64,000 nucleotides of DNA from Ruminimicrobiellum sp045223915 (GTDB lineage: Bacteria; Elusimicrobiota; Endomicrobiia; Endomicrobiales; Endomicrobiaceae). Positions 63,801-64,000 of this stretch are shown piece after piece (position 1 is the stretch's first letter; the number at the start of each line of letters is the position of its first letter). The position numbers and the translations under genes are program-made. Under the pieces are notes generated by a model, which was not told the origin of the DNA, made no database searches, and worked only from the letters and a program-made list of their open reading frames with translations. The DNA lies in assembly GCA_045223915.1 (NCBI GenBank), contig JBGUZU010000042.1, positions 1 to 64,000 on the forward strand. The letters are read 5' to 3'.

Positions 63801-64000
63801 ATGAAAAAGATAAAAGTAATTATTATAAGAACGGCAGGAACAAATTGTGATTATGAATTAAAGTCGGCATTTGAGCTTTGCGGAGCAACCGTCGACAGAG
63901 TTCATATAAACGAATTGATATCAAGTAAAAGTAAAATTTTGTCTTACGATATTTTAGCTGTTCCGGGAGGATTTTCCTACGGAGACGATATCGCTTCGGG
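63801..64000 (+). CDS. purQ: FGAM synthase glutaminase subunit, 5' part
   Basis: The ATG at 63801 opens a frame running off the window: KKIKVIIIRTAGTNCDYELK, then an alternating region, then LAVPGGFSYGDDIASG. These are the start and the oxyanion-loop region of PurQ, the glutaminase that supplies ammonia to PurL. It begins six bases after the purL stop. The catalytic cysteine lies beyond the window edge. Confidence 0.93.
   Translation, partial: MKKIKVIIIRTAGTNCDYELKSAFELCGATVDRVHINELISSKSKILSYDILAVPGGFSYGDDIAS

Overview
The window is strongly AT-rich, densely coding DNA from a Gram-negative (two-membrane) bacterium. Evidence for an outer membrane is the LPS transport permease pair LptF/LptG, apolipoprotein N-acyltransferase Lnt, lipobox proteins, a dTDP-sugar gene, a galactofuranose-type surface polysaccharide locus and a probable bacterial ceramide operon. 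Giant signal-peptide proteins carrying a shared N-terminal domain with an 'I-Q-D-L-H' motif recall proteins I associate with Omnitrophota/Elusimicrobiota-like lineages. That placement is memory-based and low confidence.

Layout. (1) 1-20953: three very large secreted or envelope proteins (the first cut by the window edge; the others 1821 and 3321 aa), with an FtsH-type membrane protease, a lipoprotein and a small exported protein between them. All three giants end in I-L-(A/S)-A-A. The largest carries, behind a signal peptide, regions resembling a GlnD-type nucleotidyltransferase, a RelA/SpoT-type synthetase, a TGS domain and a YdcF/DUF218 domain. (2) 21023-23561: ybaB, lptF, lptG; uvrB converges on them (23734-25815, minus). 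(3) 25816-26683: a gene-free block of mosaic repeats. (4) 26684-29803: lysA, dapA, dapB (lysine/meso-diaminopimelate). (5) 30270-43636: surface polysaccharide locus with a polyprenyl-phosphate sugar transferase, a nucleotidyltransferase/HprK-like kinase/PqqD trio, several GT2 glycosyltransferases, a GT8 enzyme, a radical SAM protein, a DUF4422 protein, UDP-galactopyranose mutase and a probable galactofuranosyltransferase. (6) 43633-49869, minus strand: SPFH protein, rmlB, a four-helix-bundle (S23-type) gene, then a putative ceramide operon (GNAT ceramide synthase-like, serine palmitoyltransferase-like, SDR reductase), then a second four-helix-bundle gene and a CAU-anticodon tRNA. (7) 50387-59978: rimI-like GNAT, secA, lnt, prfB (with the classical programmed +1 frameshift), an aldehyde dehydrogenase-family protein and a membrane histidine kinase. 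(8) 60048-64000: purC, a tandem-duplicated purS, purL and the start of purQ.

The most unusual material is the repeat biology. Intergenic space is a mosaic of a few 'words': 8-nt phrases (GATTGGAA/CCAATCTT type), TATAAGC/CATAAACC words, GTTGTCGTT/GCCGTTGCC words, short hairpins whose stems change on both arms while A/T flanks stay constant, and a CATCCCGC palindrome. Two four-helix-bundle genes each sit between inverted arrays of the 8-nt phrase, and each abuts an SDR gene whose N-terminal extension is encoded by the array. A third, empty inverted-array element lies before dapB. Hairpins of the same family overlap or abut the stop codons of several genes.
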